From Flavobacteriales bacterium (GTDB lineage Bacteria; Bacteroidota; Bacteroidia; Flavobacteriales_D; Crocinitomicaceae): a stretch of DNA of 33,038 nt. The DNA is taken from NCBI GenBank assembly GCA_947454395.1, contig CANGLG010000004.1, positions 1 through 33,038 of the forward strand, in the 5' to 3' direction. The notes beneath the pieces are model-generated. The model saw nothing but the letters and a program-made list of their open reading frames with translations. It had not been told where the DNA came from and made no database searches. A program made the position numbers and the translations under genes. This document shows positions 23,174 to 30,961 of this stretch, in pieces (within the stretch, counting starts at the first letter, position 1; each line of letters opens with the position of its first letter).

Positions 23174-25801
23174 ATGAAAGTACTAAAAATTCAAGCGCTT
23201 CGTGGTCCAAATATCTGGAGCATTACAAGAAAAAAATTAATTCAAATGCGACTTGACCTCGAAGATCTAGAAGAAAAACCTACAAATAAAATTCAAGGAT
23301 TTCGTGAACGAATAGAAAAACTTCTTCCTTCACTTATTGAACACAGATGCTCAGAAGGCTGCCGCGGTGGTTTTTTTCAACGAGTAGAGCGTGGAACTTG
23401 GATGGGGCATGTAATCGAGCACATTGCACTTGAAATCCAAACACTTGCTGGAATGGATGTTGGTTTTGGTCGTACAAGAGAAACTAAAACACCTGGTGTT
23501 TACAATGTGGTTTTCAACTACATTGAAGAAAAAGTTGGTCTATATGCCGCAGAAGCCGCAGTAAGAATTGCAGAAGCTTTAATTTCTGGGCAAGACTATG
23601 ACATGCAACACGACATTCAAAAAATGAAAGAAATTCGTGAGGATGTTCGCCTTGGACCAAGTACCGGAAGTATCGTTGACGACGCAGTTGCAAGAGACAT
23701 TCCTTGGATTCGACTTGGAACCAATTCCCTAATTCAATTAGGCTACGGTGTTAATCAAATGCGTTTTCAAGCAACGATAACTTGTAAAACGAGTAACATT
23801 GCCGTAGACATCGCATGTAACAAGGAGCAAACTAAAAAAATGCTAGATGCCGCCTCAATTCCCGTGGCGAAAGGCTCTATTTGTGTAGACGAAGAAGATC
23901 TTGAAAACACAATAAAATCGATTGGTTATCCAATTGTTATTAAACCGTTGGATGGAAATCATGGAAAAGGTGCGTCTATTAACGTAACCAATTGGGAAGA
24001 TGCGGTTGCAGGTCTTGAATATGCAAAAAAATATTCTCGAAGAGTTATCGTTGAAAAATTTATCACCGGCTTCGACTTCCGAGTTTTGGTTATTGACAAT
24101 AAGGTAATTGCAGCAGCTCAGCGTGTTCCTGCCCATGTTGTTGGAAATAATAAAGATTCGATTCAAACGCTAATAGACGAAACAAATAAGGATCCGAGAC
24201 GCGGTTACGGTCACGAAAACGTATTGACTGAAATTACAGTTGATCGCGATACAATGGAACTGTTGGAAAAGATAAATTATACGCTTGAAACTGTTCCATC
24301 TCATGGAGAAATTGTTTATCTAAAGTCGACAGCAAACCTCAGTACTGGTGGAACTTCAATCGATGTTACCGACTTAATGCACCCAGAGAATGTGTTCATG
24401 GCTGAGCGAATTTCACGCGTAATTGGATTGGACATTTGTGGAATTGACATCATGGCTGCAAATCTTACAGAATCGTTGAAAGAAAATGGAGGCGTAATTT
24501 TGGAAGTAAATGCTGCACCTGGATTCAGAATGCACTTGGCTCCTTCAGAAGGTTTACCGCGTAACGTTGCTGCTCCAGTGATTGACATGCTTTATCCTCC
24601 AGGGAAACAATCACGCATTCCGATTATTGCTGTTACAGGAACAAATGGAAAAACAACAACAACCCGTTTAATTTCACATATCGTTAAAAATAACGGTTAC
24701 CGAGTTGGATTCACAACTTCAGATGGAATCTATATTCAAAATCACATGATGGAAAAAGGTGACACTACCGGTCCAATGAGTGCTGAATACATTTTGAAAG
24801 ATCCAAATGTGGAATTTGCGGTTTTAGAAACAGCTCGAGGTGGAATTTTGCGTTCCGGTCTAGGTTTCAGTCGTTGTGATATTGGTGTAATTACCAATAT
24901 TCAAGAGGATCACCTTGGTATTAGCGACATTCATGACCTAAAAGATCTTTCTCGCGTGAAATCTGTAGTGGTTGAAAGTATTAAAAAGGATGGATGGGCA
25001 GTTTTGAATGGTGAAGATGAAAATTGCTTGGAAATAGCAGAAAATCTCCGTTGTAATGTAGCGTTATTTAGTATGGATGAAAATTGTCCTGCGATTGTAG
25101 AGCATTGTAAAAACGGAGGAATTGCTGCAATCTATGAAAACGGATTCATCACCATCAAGAAAGGTGACTGGAAGTTTAGAGTTGAGCGCGCTACGCATAT
25201 TCCGCTTACGATGAACGGAAAAGCAAAGTTCATGATATACAATGTTCTAGCGGCAACTCTTGCTTCTTACTTGTATGGATTTAAAACGGAAGACATCAAA
25301 CTTTCATTGGCGACTTTCCTTCCGGGAGCAGCACAGACACCTGGAAGAATGAACATTTTTGAATTTTCGAAATTCAAGGTGATGATCGACTTTGCGCATA
25401 ACCCGAATGGATACCGTGGAATTGAAGATTTCTTGAAATCCGTTGAGGCAACTAGAAAGATTGGAATCATTTCCGGGGTTGGAGATCGCAGAGACGAAGA
25501 CATCAAAGAATGTGCTCGTATTGCAGCCCGAATGTTTGATCATATTGTAATAAGACAAGAAAAACACCTCAGAGGCAGAACCGAACAGGAGATTATTGAT
25601 TTGATTTTGGAAGGAATCAACGAGTCGAATACGAATGTAACCTATGAAGTTGTTACACTCGAGACAGAGGCTATCAAGCACGCTATTTCGATTGCTGAGG
25701 AAGGAACGTTTATTACCGCATTAAGCGATGTAATTGATAATGCGATTGATATTGTGCAAGATTATTTGGATGCAGAGATTGAACAGGGAGCAATATCTTA
25801 A
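23174..25801 (+). CDS. cphA: cyanophycin synthetase
   Basis: The enzyme polymerises aspartate and arginine into cyanophycin, a nitrogen store, using ATP. The 875 residues show all three parts: the N-domain with RCSEGCRGGFFQRVERGTWM and HVIEHIALEIQTLAG (about 60-105); an ATP-grasp domain (about 215-480, with VIKPLDGNHGKG and LEVNAAPGFRMH); and a Mur-ligase-like part with the P-loop VTGTNGKTTTTRL (about 490) and the C-domain DFAHNPNGYRGIEDFL. Length and motifs are those of active CphA1. No cyanophycinase gene lies beside it. Its stop abuts the ATG of xseA without a gap. Confidence 0.95.
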   Translation: MKVLKIQALRGPNIWSITRKKLIQMRLDLEDLEEKPTNKIQGFRERIEKLLPSLIEHRCSEGCRGGFFQRVERGTWMGHVIEHIALEIQTLAGMDVGFGRTRETKTPGVYNVVFNYIEEKVGLYAAEAAVRIAEALISGQDYDMQHDIQKMKEIREDVRLGPSTGSIVDDAVARDIPWIRLGTNSLIQLGYGVNQMRFQATITCKTSNIAVDIACNKEQTKKMLDAASIPVAKGSICVDEEDLENTIKSIGYPIVIKPLDGNHGKGASINVTNWEDAVAGLEYAKKYSRRVIVEKFITGFDFRVLVIDNKVIAAAQRVPAHVVGNNKDSIQTLIDETNKDPRRGYGHENVLTEITVDRDTMELLEKINYTLETVPSHGEIVYLKSTANLSTGGTSIDVTDLMHPENVFMAERISRVIGLDICGIDIMAANLTESLKENGGVILEVNAAPGFRMHLAPSEGLPRNVAAPVIDMLYPPGKQSRIPIIAVTGTNGKTTTTRLISHIVKNNGYRVGFTTSDGIYIQNHMMEKGDTTGPMSAEYILKDPNVEFAVLETARGGILRSGLGFSRCDIGVITNIQEDHLGISDIHDLKDLSRVKSVVVESIKKDGWAVLNGEDENCLEIAENLRCNVALFSMDENCPAIVEHCKNGGIAAIYENGFITIKKGDWKFRVERATHIPLTMNGKAKFMIYNVLAATLASYLYGFKTEDIKLSLATFLPGAAQTPGRMNIFEFSKFKVMIDFAHNPNGYRGIEDFLKSVEATRKIGIISGVGDRRDEDIKECARIAARMFDHIVIRQEKHLRGRTEQEIIDLILEGINESNTNVTYEVVTLETEAIKHAISIAEEGTFITALSDVIDNAIDIVQDYLDAEIEQGAIS

Positions 25802-27193
25802 ATGAGTGAAAAACAAATTTTCACTTTACAACAAGTAGCGAGTTCTATTCGGAAAACGATTGAAAAAAGGTATTCACAGACCTATTGGGTGAAATCAGAA
25901 ATGCACAAGCTCAATCGTTTTCCAAGGGGACATGCGTTTCCCGAATTGGTGCAAAAGGAAGGAGATAAAATCATTACCCAGTTGAGCGGAACCATTTGGA
26001 AACAACAATTAGAACGTATAAATCAGCGTTTTATTTCTGTTGTAAAAGAACCAATTAATGACGGCATGTCACTGTTGCTTTTGGTGAAAATTAATTTCAG
26101 CGAAACCTATGGATTGAGTCTTCAGATTTTGGATATTGATCCTTCTTTTTCGCTTGGTGAATTGCATAAACAACGCGATGAAACCCTCAAAAAATTGTCG
26201 GATTTAGGGATTTTGAACCAAAATCAATTGTGTGATTTTCCGTTGATTCCAAAACGAATTGCGGTTATTTCCGCTGACTCAAGCAAAGGTCTTTCCGACT
26301 TCATGGAAGTTCTAGAAACCAACGAACAAGGCTACAAATTTTTCACCCACCTTTTTCCGGCCTATTTGCAAGGTGATGCCGCTGTAGATTCAATTATTCA
26401 AACACTTCATAAAATTGAGCGTGTAAAACATCATTTTGACATTGTCGTAATTGTGCGAGGTGGTGGCGCTGAAGTAAGTATGACCTGCTATAATCATTTC
26501 GAGCTTTGTAAAGCAATTGCTGAATTCCCCTTGCCTGTTTTAACGGGAATAGGACATTCTACGAATTTAACCGTGGCAGAAATGATTAGCTTCAGAAATG
26601 CAATTACGCCAACAAAACTGGCCGAATTTCTGATTCAAACCTATAGAGAATTTGACCAACAAATAAAAGATTTACAAACTCAGCTTTTTAGTATTTCAAA
26701 GAACAATCTACAAATTGCTTCAAATGAATTTGAGTCTATTATACGGCTTTTTAAATCGGTCGCTAATTCTTTCTTGGAGCATGCAAACATTCAATTGGAA
26801 AATAAAACCAATCGAATCCGAAGAGCAACACTTCAAAACGTTGAGAAAAAACAGATTCATTTGAATCAAATTCAGGTTTCATTTGGATATGTCGCAAAAA
26901 ACAACCTTAACAAACAAGAATCGTTACTCAATGAACAACTGTTTCAGTTAAAGCAACAAATAGAACGCAAAACGGAGCGTACTTACAAGAATATTCAGTA
27001 TCTCGAAAACACGGTAAAAATGTTAGATCCAATGCAAGTATTAAAGCGTGGGTTCAGCATGACGACTCACAAAGGGCGAACAATTAGTGAAACAAATTTT
27101 CCTAAAATTGGATCCACAATCGAGACAATAACTGCGATTGGAACTATTGAATCACTTGTAGAAAAAAGTGTATTAAAAAATGAAAATCAGTGA
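25802..27193 (+). CDS. xseA: exodeoxyribonuclease VII large subunit
   Basis: The catalytic subunit of exonuclease VII, which degrades single-stranded DNA to oligonucleotides. The N-terminal OB-fold (about 1-105) includes TYWVKSEMHKLN. The nuclease part carries RIAVISADSSKGLSDF, DIVVIVRGGGAEVSM, PLPVLTGIGHSTNLTVAEM and TPTKLAEFLI. A long helical part (about 270-430) follows. The C-terminal VLKRGFSMTTHKGRTI is typical. The small subunit XseB, often encoded directly behind, is not here; the next gene is convergent and overlaps by 7 bases. It follows cphA with no gap, probably in one message. Confidence 0.93.
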   Translation: MSEKQIFTLQQVASSIRKTIEKRYSQTYWVKSEMHKLNRFPRGHAFPELVQKEGDKIITQLSGTIWKQQLERINQRFISVVKEPINDGMSLLLLVKINFSETYGLSLQILDIDPSFSLGELHKQRDETLKKLSDLGILNQNQLCDFPLIPKRIAVISADSSKGLSDFMEVLETNEQGYKFFTHLFPAYLQGDAAVDSIIQTLHKIERVKHHFDIVVIVRGGGAEVSMTCYNHFELCKAIAEFPLPVLTGIGHSTNLTVAEMISFRNAITPTKLAEFLIQTYREFDQQIKDLQTQLFSISKNNLQIASNEFESIIRLFKSVANSFLEHANIQLENKTNRIRRATLQNVEKKQIHLNQIQVSFGYVAKNNLNKQESLLNEQLFQLKQQIERKTERTYKNIQYLENTVKMLDPMQVLKRGFSMTTHKGRTISETNFPKIGSTIETITAIGTIESLVEKSVLKNENQ

Positions 27194-28056
27194 GTTTTAG
27201 TCATTGTTTCAGGTACGCAAATAATAAAGTCTGCTCTTTTCAGATGCTCTTTTTCTAATTTTCGAATGTCCTTTTGAGATACAGTAGAAATGGTCATAAT
27301 TTGTTTTGAAGGGATTGCATTTTGTTTGTCGTTTTCTAAATACCAAACGATTCCCTGATGAAAATCACTGTGAAAAGCCCCATTAAAATGAATAACTCTT
27401 GTGTTAGAATTGAGATTTACTAGAATAAACTTGGCCATGGTTGCATCTTTAAATGCTTGCGATTCCACCATATTTAGCCCCATGGCATGACCGCCCATTT
27501 GTTTAATCTCTTGATATTGAGAAAGACTTGTGTCCACAATGAAATTCAGATCTGCCATTTGCGTTTTTATTGCATTTGACAAAGTATCCAAAGACCTTCT
27601 TCCTTTTTTGTATAACAAGGAAGCGTATTTTCGTTGAACGTTCGATGCAATGCAATTGAGTTCTTTTTCTTTAGCATAATCAATTAACGGTTTGTAATCG
27701 GTTTCATAATTGGGCCATAGCCGACAGGAATCTCCGAATTGTTTTTCTGTCAATTTATTTTTTGTGTAACGATTTAACAATTCTTGCTGATCTTGTTCAA
27801 ACATTTCAAATCCTAACACTAAATTTTTATTATGTCTTTCATATAGTTTCGTTGTCAATTCATACTCAAGCCAATGTGAAATAGGGTTATCGTGGTATTC
27901 ACCAAAAAAAACCACCTTATGATTTTCTGCATCCTTTACGAGCGCTTTGAAAGTTGTTTGTTTTCCCTTTGAATTGTAAATAATAAATGCATGCTCCTTT
28001 TGAGCAAATGAACGCGATAATAAAGCTAAAAAAGCGATTGAAATTATTTTTTTCAT
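27187..28056 (-). CDS. ChaN-like haem-binding-uptake family protein
   Basis: The signal peptide (about 1-18) is cleaved near SFAQ. The mature part matches the ChaN/Tiki-superfamily fold: VVFFGEYHDNPISHWLEY near residue 50, LGFEMFEQDQQELL near 80, a middle DYKPLIDYAKEKEL segment and FNGAFHSDFHQGIVWYL near 225. E and H residues in the GEYHDN and FHSDF motifs are the conserved polar sites of the family. Members bind haem or act as metal-dependent peptidases; the real role here is open. There is no lipobox Cys. The gene is convergent with xseA and shares 7 bases at the 3' ends. Confidence 0.85.
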   Translation of the reverse strand: MKKIISIAFLALLSRSFAQKEHAFIIYNSKGKQTTFKALVKDAENHKVVFFGEYHDNPISHWLEYELTTKLYERHNKNLVLGFEMFEQDQQELLNRYTKNKLTEKQFGDSCRLWPNYETDYKPLIDYAKEKELNCIASNVQRKYASLLYKKGRRSLDTLSNAIKTQMADLNFIVDTSLSQYQEIKQMGGHAMGLNMVESQAFKDATMAKFILVNLNSNTRVIHFNGAFHSDFHQGIVWYLENDKQNAIPSKQIMTISTVSQKDIRKLEKEHLKRADFIICVPETMTKTH

Positions 28057-28286
28057 GTTCTAAATTACTAAAAAAGACATTCATTTGGTCTGACTTTACC
28101 ATAAGTGATAGTTGAAATAATTAATATAGATGTCTAAGTTCCCTTGTTAGAAAAAATCCAGAGTAGCATTCATTGAGAGCTTATCTATTCAATTGATTGC
28201 AACAGGACAGTTCTTAACTTGTTGTGTAAATCTTGGTTTGTAGATTTAAACAATTCTTTATATTTTTATTTTCAAATATTTACAAC

Positions 28287-28909
28287 ATGAGATTAAATAT
28301 AGCGCTTGTATGCCTCCTATTTGCATATTATTGAATTGCACAGCAATCCAATTCAATAAAAATAGGAAGTCAAATATGGATGACTGAAAATCTAGATGTA
28401 TTTACTTTTGTCAATGGAGACTCAATAAAAGAATCTAAAAATAGTCAACAATGGTTTTTAGCCTCAGAAAATCATCAGCCAGCATGGTGCATTATAATTT
28501 TAACAAAAAGGATGGAGAAAAGTATGGTAACTATATAATTGGTATGCTGTAAATGATTCAAGAGGAATTTCTCCTGAAGGATGGCGCATACCTAGTTCAA
28601 ATGATTGGGAGGTGTTGATAACTTTTTTAGGGGGGAAGGATGTTGCTGGTAAAAAACTAAAAGCTTCTACGGGATGGTTAAAAGAAGGAAATGGAACAAA
28701 TGAAAGTCAATTCAATATGCGATCAGGTACTTCTTGTACTGGTAACGGTGGGTTTACTAAACCTAATAAATATTCGGAATTTTGGACATCCACACAGTTT
28801 TCAACTAATAATTCGTTCTATGTGGCTACTGAATATAAAAAATGATAAAATTACAGTAATTGATTGTGACAAATCTTGGGGATACTCAATTCGTTGTATT
28901 AAAAATTAA
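28287..28909 (+). pseudogene. broken FISUMP-domain protein
   Basis: The start is a signal peptide (MRLNIALVCLLFAYY) cut by TGA at 28332-28334, followed by SIKIGSQIWMTENLDVFTF, the opening of a FISUMP (Fibrobacter major paralogous) domain. Later parts lie in other frames: YNFNKKDGEKYG from 28493, LYNWYAVNDSRGISPEGWR from 28531, and DKSWGYSIRCIKN at the end. By my reading there is a loss of one base near 28491, another near 28529 and one extra A in the A run at 28837-28842. With the lesions repaired the protein would be about 207 residues, secreted. Four lesions make loss of function likely; poor local read quality is the alternative. Confidence 0.8.
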
Positions 28910-29021
28910 TTACTTTTTCTGAGAAACCACCATCTTTCAGTTCATTAATGAAAGAATGTTGGCGCTCAAAACCGTCATACAAAGGACTGAACAGAAAATT
29001 TCTTGAAGGTACTGTTATCTG
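28899..29021 (-). pseudogene. relic C-terminal fragment, unknown family
   Basis: The minus-strand frame is closed upstream by TAA and has no ATG, but reads protein-like for about 40 residues: FLFSPLYDGFERQHSFINEL, then KDGGFSEKVINF and TAA at 28901-28899. Its end overlaps the FISUMP remnant by 11 bases. It looks like the tail of a lost gene. I do not recognise the family. Confidence 0.3.
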
Positions 29022-29039
29022 TTACGCTTATATTTTATC

Positions 29040-29672
29040 CTATTTTTCAGAGATACCAATGTACTTTTTTAATTCAGTTTGTTTTTCTGCTTGTTTTATT
29101 AAAAAGTCTGCTACGTCAGCTCGATTAATTCCACCAATATTTATTCCTTTATATAGTTTGTTTTCAATACGGTATTTTTCTGTCAATCCCTTGTCTAATA
29201 GCCTTCCTGGCCTCACAACTGTCCAATTCAGATCTGAATTAGTGATGATTTCTTCCATTTTGGTTTTGTCAGCATAAACGTCTTTTAAAAGGTATTTTAA
29301 AAACATCTTTACAAGCCAAGAAACATAATTTTTGCTCTCTCCAGCGCCAAATCCGGTAACAAAAATAACTGGGATATCTATTTTGTTTTCTTTATGTATT
29401 TCCACGATTAATTTTGCAAAATCAGAAAAAAGGGTCGTAGTTTTCATATTCTTACTTGTCCCCAATGTTATTATTAAAGCCTCTGCGTTTTGGATTGAAT
29501 TTAGGAGATCAGCTTTATTAGTTGCATCACCAATTATCATGTTTAACGATTTTTTCTCTTCTAGTTTAATTTCAGATCGAGAAAGGGTTGTAATCGAATG
29601 ATTTCTATGTAATCCTCTTTTTACTGTTTCTAATCCTAATCCAGCCGAGGCTCCTATGATAGTTATATTCAT
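29040..29672 (-). CDS. NAD(P)-binding oxidoreductase, atypical SDR (NmrA/BVR-B-like)
   Basis: The 210-residue protein has a Rossmann dinucleotide motif at its very start (ITIIGASAGLGLETVKRGL, GxxxGxG-like). It goes on with GDATNKADLLNSIQNAEALIITLG, IPVIFVTGFGAGESK and the WTVVRPGRL segment typical of the NAD(P)H-binding atypical SDR family. The classical Tyr-x3-Lys catalytic pair is not evident. Members include flavin or biliverdin reductases and redox-sensing regulators; the substrate here is unknown. It stands alone between relics. Confidence 0.8.
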   Translation of the reverse strand: MNITIIGASAGLGLETVKRGLHRNHSITTLSRSEIKLEEKKSLNMIIGDATNKADLLNSIQNAEALIITLGTSKNMKTTTLFSDFAKLIVEIHKENKIDIPVIFVTGFGAGESKNYVSWLVKMFLKYLLKDVYADKTKMEEIITNSDLNWTVVRPGRLLDKGLTEKYRIENKLYKGINIGGINRADVADFLIKQAEKQTELKKYIGISEK

Positions 29673-29842
29673 TATGCTTTTTTATTGATTTGGGTTTTGA
29701 GCTGACCGCTAACTTGTATCTAAATGCCATAACTCAATATGTGTCAAAATTACAACTTATACTGCTCCCAATCAATTATTAAGAAATTAATCCATCAAAA
29801 TGGACTAATCGAAGTTAAAAATCAATCTTAATTATCACGTGA

Positions 29843-29974
29843 TTTAAATACCAAACGTGGTTTTGGGGAATCGTAAAACGAAAAAAGTCAGTCAACTTGG
29901 ATCCTAATGACGCTTTAGAAATTTTAATTGATCGATTTATCTTGAAGATGATTTTTATAAATCAAATAAAGTGA
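29843..29974 (+). pseudogene. relic reading frame, unknown family
   Basis: Between stops at 29840-29842 and 29972-29974 a plus-strand frame without ATG reads KYQTWFWGIVKRKKSVNLDP, then NDALEILIDRF, which looks like real protein. The last part overlaps the 3' end of the convergent membrane-protein gene, and there it reads less like protein. Probably a fragment of a lost gene or of a longer one with shifted start. I do not recognise it. Confidence 0.3.
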
Positions 29975-30295
29975 ATAAGCGTGTAAAATGCTTATTGCTA
30001 AGTTCGACCATGGAACAGGATTTAATATATCTGAAACAGCAATAAGTGATAAGATTTTATAGACGATTTGCATTGGGAATAAAACAACAGCTATATTAAT
30101 GGTTTTGTTCTTAGAAATCAATGCTACGCTACTCAAACTGGCGATGGATAAATACACGCAAGAAAGAATTTGTCGAGCTGGAGTTGGAGGTCCAAAAACT
30201 TCTATAATCTCACTATTCGAGTTAAAAAATAGGAGCGTACCCATCATTCCAGCAACAAGTACATTTAGGATGTGAGATAGGTATACAAATTTCAT
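29924..30295 (-). CDS. four-helix membrane protein of unknown function (123 aa)
   Basis: Four hydrophobic segments (about residues 6-24, 42-60, 66-88, 94-114) account for most of the protein. A polar stretch SEIIEVFGPPTPARQILSCV lies between the first and second. The C-terminus is polar (KNHLQDKSIN). This layout resembles small DUF-type inner-membrane proteins of Bacteroidetes. No function can be given. Confidence 0.6.
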   Translation of the reverse strand: MKFVYLSHILNVLVAGMMGTLLFFNSNSEIIEVFGPPTPARQILSCVYLSIASLSSVALISKNKTINIAVVLFPMQIVYKILSLIAVSDILNPVPWSNLAISILHAYSLYLIYKNHLQDKSIN

Positions 30296-30405
30296 CTTTA
30301 CATTTATTAACCTATTACAACAACTTTTTTGTGATAATGTTTTTTCTTGATTTTAATCCGATTTTAGAAGTAGCGATGATGGAACATCAAGTAATTCTAT
30401 GGGAC

Positions 30406-30443
30406 AAAAAAAAGACTCACCAATTAATTTAACTGATGAGTCT
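30406..30443 (-). terminator. terminator of the initiator tRNA transcript
   Basis: On the minus strand AGACTCATCA (30443-30434) pairs with TGGTGAGTCT (30422-30413), ten pairs with one wobble. The loop is 11 bases and eight T (30413-30406) follow. It begins 8 bases behind the tRNA. Confidence 0.85.
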
Positions 30444-30450
30444 TCTCTAG

Positions 30451-30523
30451 TAGCGGGGACACGACTCGAACGTGCGACCTTCGGGTTATGAGCCCGACGA
30501 GCTGCCAACTGCTCCACCCCGCA
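30451..30523 (-). tRNA. initiator tRNA-fMet (CAT)
   Basis: The 73-base cloverleaf has anticodon loop CTCATAA. Initiator marks are all present: three G:C pairs in the anticodon stem (GGG/CCC), A11:U24 in the D stem, and an unpaired first acceptor position (T1 against T72). T-stem GCACG/CGTGT closes the TTCGAGT loop with one G:U pair. CCA is not encoded; the three bases after T72 read A, C, T. It lies 105 bases behind the MetRS tRNA-binding gene on the same strand. Confidence 0.96.
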
Positions 30524-30576
30524 ATATATCTTTATTTAATTTTTAATTTTGACCTTCTCCGCTGAGAACTATAATA

Positions 30577-30607
30577 CAAATATATATCAAATAACCCGTT
30601 CTTGCAA
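30577..30607 (-). promoter_or_regulatory. promoter of the tRNA gene
   Basis: On the minus strand TATATTTG (30584-30577) is a full match to TAnnTTTG. TTG (30607-30605) lies 20 bases upstream, the correct place for the -33 element. The tRNA can therefore be made independently of the metG message. This is the best two-part promoter in the window. Confidence 0.75.
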
Positions 30608-30628
30608 GTCATTTAACAAATCTTTAAA

Positions 30629-30961
30629 TTATCGAACCATCGGTCCCGCTTCAAATGCTTTCTCGGGAGACAAGAAACTCAGTTCACCTGACTCATTTTC
30701 AGCCATTAAGATCATTCCTTGAGATTCAATTCCTCTAATTTTTCGTGGTAGTAAATTTAAAAGTACTAGCACTGTTTTTCCGATAATTTCCTCCGGCTTA
30801 TAATGTTCTGCTATTCCCGAAACAATTGTACGCTCATCAATTCCTGTTTTTACACTTAATTTCAAAAGTTTATCGGCTTTTTCAACTTTTTCAGCATGCA
30901 TAATTGTTCCCAAACGCATATCTAGTTTAGTGAACTCGTCAAAATTTACTGCTTCTTTCAT
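30629..30961 (-). CDS. separate tRNA-binding (Trbp111-like) subunit of methionyl-tRNA synthetase
   Basis: The 110-residue protein is an OB-fold of the EMAP/Trbp111 type: FDEFTKLDMRLGTIMHAEKV, ADKLLKLSVKTG, RTIVSGIAEHYKPEEIIGKTV and LLPRKIRGIESQGMILMAE. In many bacteria this domain is the C-terminal end of MetG and binds the outer corner of tRNA as a dimer. Here it has its own ATG at 30961, which overlaps the metG stop as ATGA, so the two are translationally coupled. As most Bacteroidetes have one long MetG, to my knowledge, the split is noteworthy. Confidence 0.92.
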   Translation of the reverse strand: MKEAVNFDEFTKLDMRLGTIMHAEKVEKADKLLKLSVKTGIDERTIVSGIAEHYKPEEIIGKTVLVLLNLLPRKIRGIESQGMILMAENESGELSFLSPEKAFEAGPMVR

